Shown: positions 36,537 to 64,000 of the stretch, one piece after another | Layout: every line of letters begins with the position of its first letter | How positions within the stretch are numbered: position 1 is the stretch's first letter | Source: Amorphochlora amoebiformis | Lineage: Eukaryota > Cercozoa > Chlorarachniophyceae | Assembly: GCA_054601695.1 (NCBI GenBank) | Contig: BAAHQB010000041.1 | Coordinates: 186,001-250,000 of the forward strand | Reading direction: 5' to 3' | Length of the DNA stretch: 64,000 nt | Position numbers and translations under genes: made by a program | Notes under the pieces: generated by a model | Seen by the model: the letters and a program-made list of their open reading frames with translations, nothing else | Databases searched by the model: none | Told to the model about the DNA's origin: nothing

Positions 36537-37694
36537 CTTTTGGCTGGGTTCCGCGATGCGAAATATTATTTCGGAGTCCAAACGTAGAATTTAATTGTTC
36601 GGCCCGACGACTCCCTCAGGTATACCCCGAGGAGCCCAAAAAGCTTCCATCTGGGGTTCGATTGTACTTCTCGATGCAGCCCAAAACATCTCTTTGCTCT
36701 CTTTCTGTTTCCCTCCCGACAAATTAAGAGAAAAAGGTGCCTTTTAGTAAAATTACTCGCAGGTTGCGCTGCTGTGTCCTGTGGTATCCCGCGTCGGCCT
36801 TATACCCATGTTTTTTTGGCTTAGACAGAATATCTACCTGAGTACAACCTTGCTGTATACCCCTTTCTCTTCGTGCGAAAAAACAGAAAAGGGAGAAAAC
36901 GAAAATCTTGGCAGATATCGCAGTATGGCATATATCGCAATAGCGTCTAGCCGAGGGTATCGGGACTAAAACCAGGAGATATGTAGGGATACCGGTTACT
37001 CTTATCTTAACTAGACGAGTAGTATTAGAGGTTTGGAATATTTTTTGGGGCGGGGGGCGCAGAATCAGGGATTAAGGGGGTACATGCTCTGTGTGCTTGG
37101 AACACACATGAGTATGTTTCGATACACATGGCTAGAAGAAGAATGGGAAAGTACACACGCATACAGTAGAGGAGATTAAAGATTCAGATATCCTAAAACA
37201 CACACGTTTACGTACATACATACAGGAGGGGAGATTAGAGCTCCTGATATGCATATACATACGTACATACACATACACATACACATACACGTACACATAC
37301 ATACATACACATACATACCTACACATACATACACAACAGAGGAAAACCAAAGCTTAACGATATTCAAAATCACACACGTGTACGCACATTTATGCACAAG
37401 AGGGGAAAATCATCGCTTTTGGATATTCAAAATCACACACGAGTTTGCACATATACATATACCACAAGAGCGAAAAATCTTCGCTTTTGATATTCAAATT
37501 AGATATTCAAAATCTAACACGTGCTCAGAAGGGGAAAATCAATACGTTTAAATAAGTCAAATTCACACACGTGTACGCATCTCACACACGTGTACGCATC
37601 TCACACACGTGTACGCATCTCACACACGTGTACGCATACATACGCAGGAGGAGAAATTCAACGCTTTTGATAGGAACGGAGGCCGATAATAAGC
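36537..37694. promoter_or_regulatory. Divergent intergenic region between aminotransferase and PAN2
   Basis: The aminotransferase ATG is at 36536-36534 (minus) and the first PAN2 coding exon candidate starts at 37695 (plus). 36540-37100 is unique DNA. 37140-37670 holds irregular repeats with CACACACGTGTACGCATCT units and GAGGGGAAAATCATCGCTTT-like words. I infer promoter activity toward both sides without naming elements. Confidence 0.35.
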
Positions 37695-63814
<26,120 letters not shown>

Positions 63815-64000
63815 GTGTATATATATATATATATATGTGTATGTACATATAATTTTATATATGTATATAATATATATGTATATGTATAGTTTATATATGT
63901 ATGTATATGTATATGTATGTATGTATGTATTTATATACTTGTGTACCTACATATATAGATATGTATGTATAGGAAAAATACATTTGTATACGTGTTATAT
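63815..64000. repeat. TA-rich start of the next PAN2 intron
   Basis: The donor GTGTATAT at 63815 is followed by (TATG)n and (TA)n to the end of the window. The gene continues to the right. Confidence 0.85.

Overview
The window is nuclear DNA of a eukaryote, most likely a protist or alga with very large introns. Coding exons of moderate GC are islands of 13 to 710 bases in a background of (TA)n/(TATG)n microsatellites and telomere-type TTAGGG/CCCTAA arrays. The standard genetic code fits: the three complete models end in TGA, TAG and TGA. I cannot name the species. Most long open frames in the region are translated microsatellite ([18 protein letters not shown]) and are not genes.

Four genes can be rebuilt exon by exon, with GT-AG (twice GC-AG) junctions and matching phases. 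(1) 8151 to 3057, minus: a 19-exon, about 861-residue protein of unknown function with an RRM-like domain. (2) 9057 to 18722, plus: a 14-exon, 314-residue class I SAM-dependent methyltransferase with a mitochondrial-type N-terminus. (3) 36536 to 19885, minus: a 26-exon, 481-residue PLP aminotransferase of the ACC-synthase-like type. (4) about 37695 to beyond 64000, plus: PAN2, the scaffold subunit of the PAN2-PAN3 deadenylase, 37 exons in the window (WD40 region, linker, most of the UCH-like domain). The order is divergent pair, convergent pair, divergent pair. No metabolic link between the four genes is evident.

The introns are the unusual part. Many consist largely of telomere-type repeats whose own sequence supplies the splice sites: donors GTAACCC or GTTAGGG, acceptors CCCTAG, CTAAG or TTAG. 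Embedded in these arrays are about 45 copies, in two subfamilies, of a short conserved element (core ATTATTCAGCATGTCTTAG, then a GCTGTTAGGGATAACAGC hairpin), which looks like a non-autonomous intronic mobile element.

Many other introns carry 'echo' arrays: tandem copies of a splice junction with half of the neighbouring exon attached and a (TA)n tail. Copies of the exon start with its acceptor lie upstream of the real exon; copies of the exon end with its donor lie downstream. One array has eight copies and another nine. They suggest that introns grow by tandem duplication across exon-intron boundaries, with one intact exon kept.

Between genes: 1-3056 holds T-rich DNA, microsatellite, two weak exon candidates and unique non-coding DNA; 8152-9056 and 36537-37694 are divergent intergenic regions; 18723-19884 separates two convergent gene ends. 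I see no tRNA, rRNA, CRISPR or autonomous transposon gene.
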